Shown one piece after another: positions 5,901 to 6,027 of a DNA stretch of 6,027 nucleotides. Made by a program: the position numbers and the translations under genes. Source of the stretch: an uncultured Bacillota bacterium (GTDB lineage: Bacteria > Bacillota > Clostridia > Peptostreptococcales > Anaerovoracaceae); NCBI GenBank assembly GCA_946545145.1, contig CAMNNG010000070.1, positions 1 to 6,027 of the forward strand. Reading direction: 5' to 3'. The notes under the pieces are model-generated. The model ran no database searches. It saw only the letters and a list, made by a program, of their open reading frames with translations, and was not told the DNA's origin. Numbering within the stretch: the first letter of the stretch is position 1; the number at the start of each line of letters is the position of its first letter.

Positions 5901-5929
5901 TTGAAAAATCACTGAAAATAGGGTAGTAT
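5901..5929 (+). promoter_or_regulatory. SigA-type promoter of the tRNA-Pro gene
   Basis: TTGAAA (5901-5906) and TAGTAT (5924-5929) are separated by 17 bases. The predicted start is near 5936, about 14 bases before the mature tRNA 5' end. The -10 is part of a perfect 10-base palindrome TAGTATACTA (5924-5933). There is no terminator between amrS and this promoter, so some amr transcripts may run into the tRNA. Confidence 0.75.
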
Positions 5930-5949
5930 ACTATTTGCACAGCAAACGG

Positions 5950-6026
5950 CGGGGAGTGGCGCAGTTTGGTAGCGCACCTGACTGGGGGTCAGGTGGCCGC
6001 AGGTTCAAATCCTGTCTCTCCGACCA
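5950..6026 (+). tRNA. tRNA-Pro, anticodon GGG
   Basis: A complete 77-nt cloverleaf can be folded by eye. The acceptor stem is 5950-5956 with 6016-6022 (CGGGGAG/CTCTCCG, one G-U pair). The D-stem is GCGC/GCGC (5959-5962 with 5972-5975) and the anticodon stem is CCTGA/TCAGG (5977-5981 with 5989-5993). In the loop CTGGGGG the anticodon GGG is 5984-5986, after T33. The T-arm is GCAGG-TTCAAAT-CCTGT (5999-6015). The discriminator is A6023, and CCA is encoded at 6024-6026. GGG reads CCC/CCU proline codons. Confidence 0.97.
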
Positions 6027-6027
6027 T

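Noticed and set aside
5878..5923. Terminator after amrS
   Set aside because: No GC-rich hairpin with a T-run is present. The repeats here are short and A-rich, and the region holds the tRNA promoter instead.
5950..6027. tRNA as an integration (att) site for a mobile element
   Set aside because: No integrase, no repeated tRNA 3' end and no foreign-looking genes are visible; the window ends one base after CCA.
1..6027. CRISPR array, insertion sequence or defence system
   Set aside because: No regularly spaced repeats, transposase, terminal inverted repeats or defence-gene motifs were seen on either strand.

Overview
The window looks like a chromosomal segment from a fairly GC-rich member of the Clostridia (Firmicutes/Bacillota). 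The basis is gene content: an FHA-domain SEDS glycosyltransferase paired with a class B penicillin-binding protein, a fused AmmeMemoRadiSam B/A protein next to its radical SAM partner, and a CCA-encoding tRNA. Promoters fit the SigA consensus, and AGG and ATA codons are frequent. I cannot name the genus, and nothing marks the region as mobile.

Layout. Positions 1-2836 form a leftward cell-wall operon. Its first gene (2836-902) encodes a membrane protein that fuses a cytoplasmic FHA phosphothreonine-binding domain to a complete FtsW/RodA-type SEDS peptidoglycan polymerase. Its stop codon overlaps the start of a class B PBP transpeptidase (905 to beyond position 1) as ATGA. This is the classic polymerase-transpeptidase pair. 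The FHA module suggests control by a Ser/Thr kinase, as in the fhaB-rodA-pbpA clusters of Actinobacteria. The operon promoter has a perfect extended -10 placed so that the predicted transcript begins at the A of the ATG, so the mRNA is probably leaderless.

Positions 2837-3517 are a divergent region of about 680 bases without a convincing protein gene. It holds a perfect inverted repeat near the leftward promoter, a cluster of GC-rich inverted repeats, and a strong rightward promoter. About 360 bases of purine-rich, stop-rich DNA follow that promoter and look like a structured noncoding RNA. The clearest structural sign is a 13-bp long-range helix enclosing two identical purine 10-mers and a GCGC/GCGC pairing, with T-runs just downstream. 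I could not identify the RNA family.

Positions 3518-5877 form a rightward two-gene operon: the AmmeMemoRadiSam B+A fusion, then the radical SAM enzyme. The stop codon of the first overlaps the Shine-Dalgarno of the second. These proteins occur together widely, but I cannot state a reaction for them. A separate SigA-type promoter (5901-5929) then drives a tRNA-Pro(GGG) at 5950-6026.
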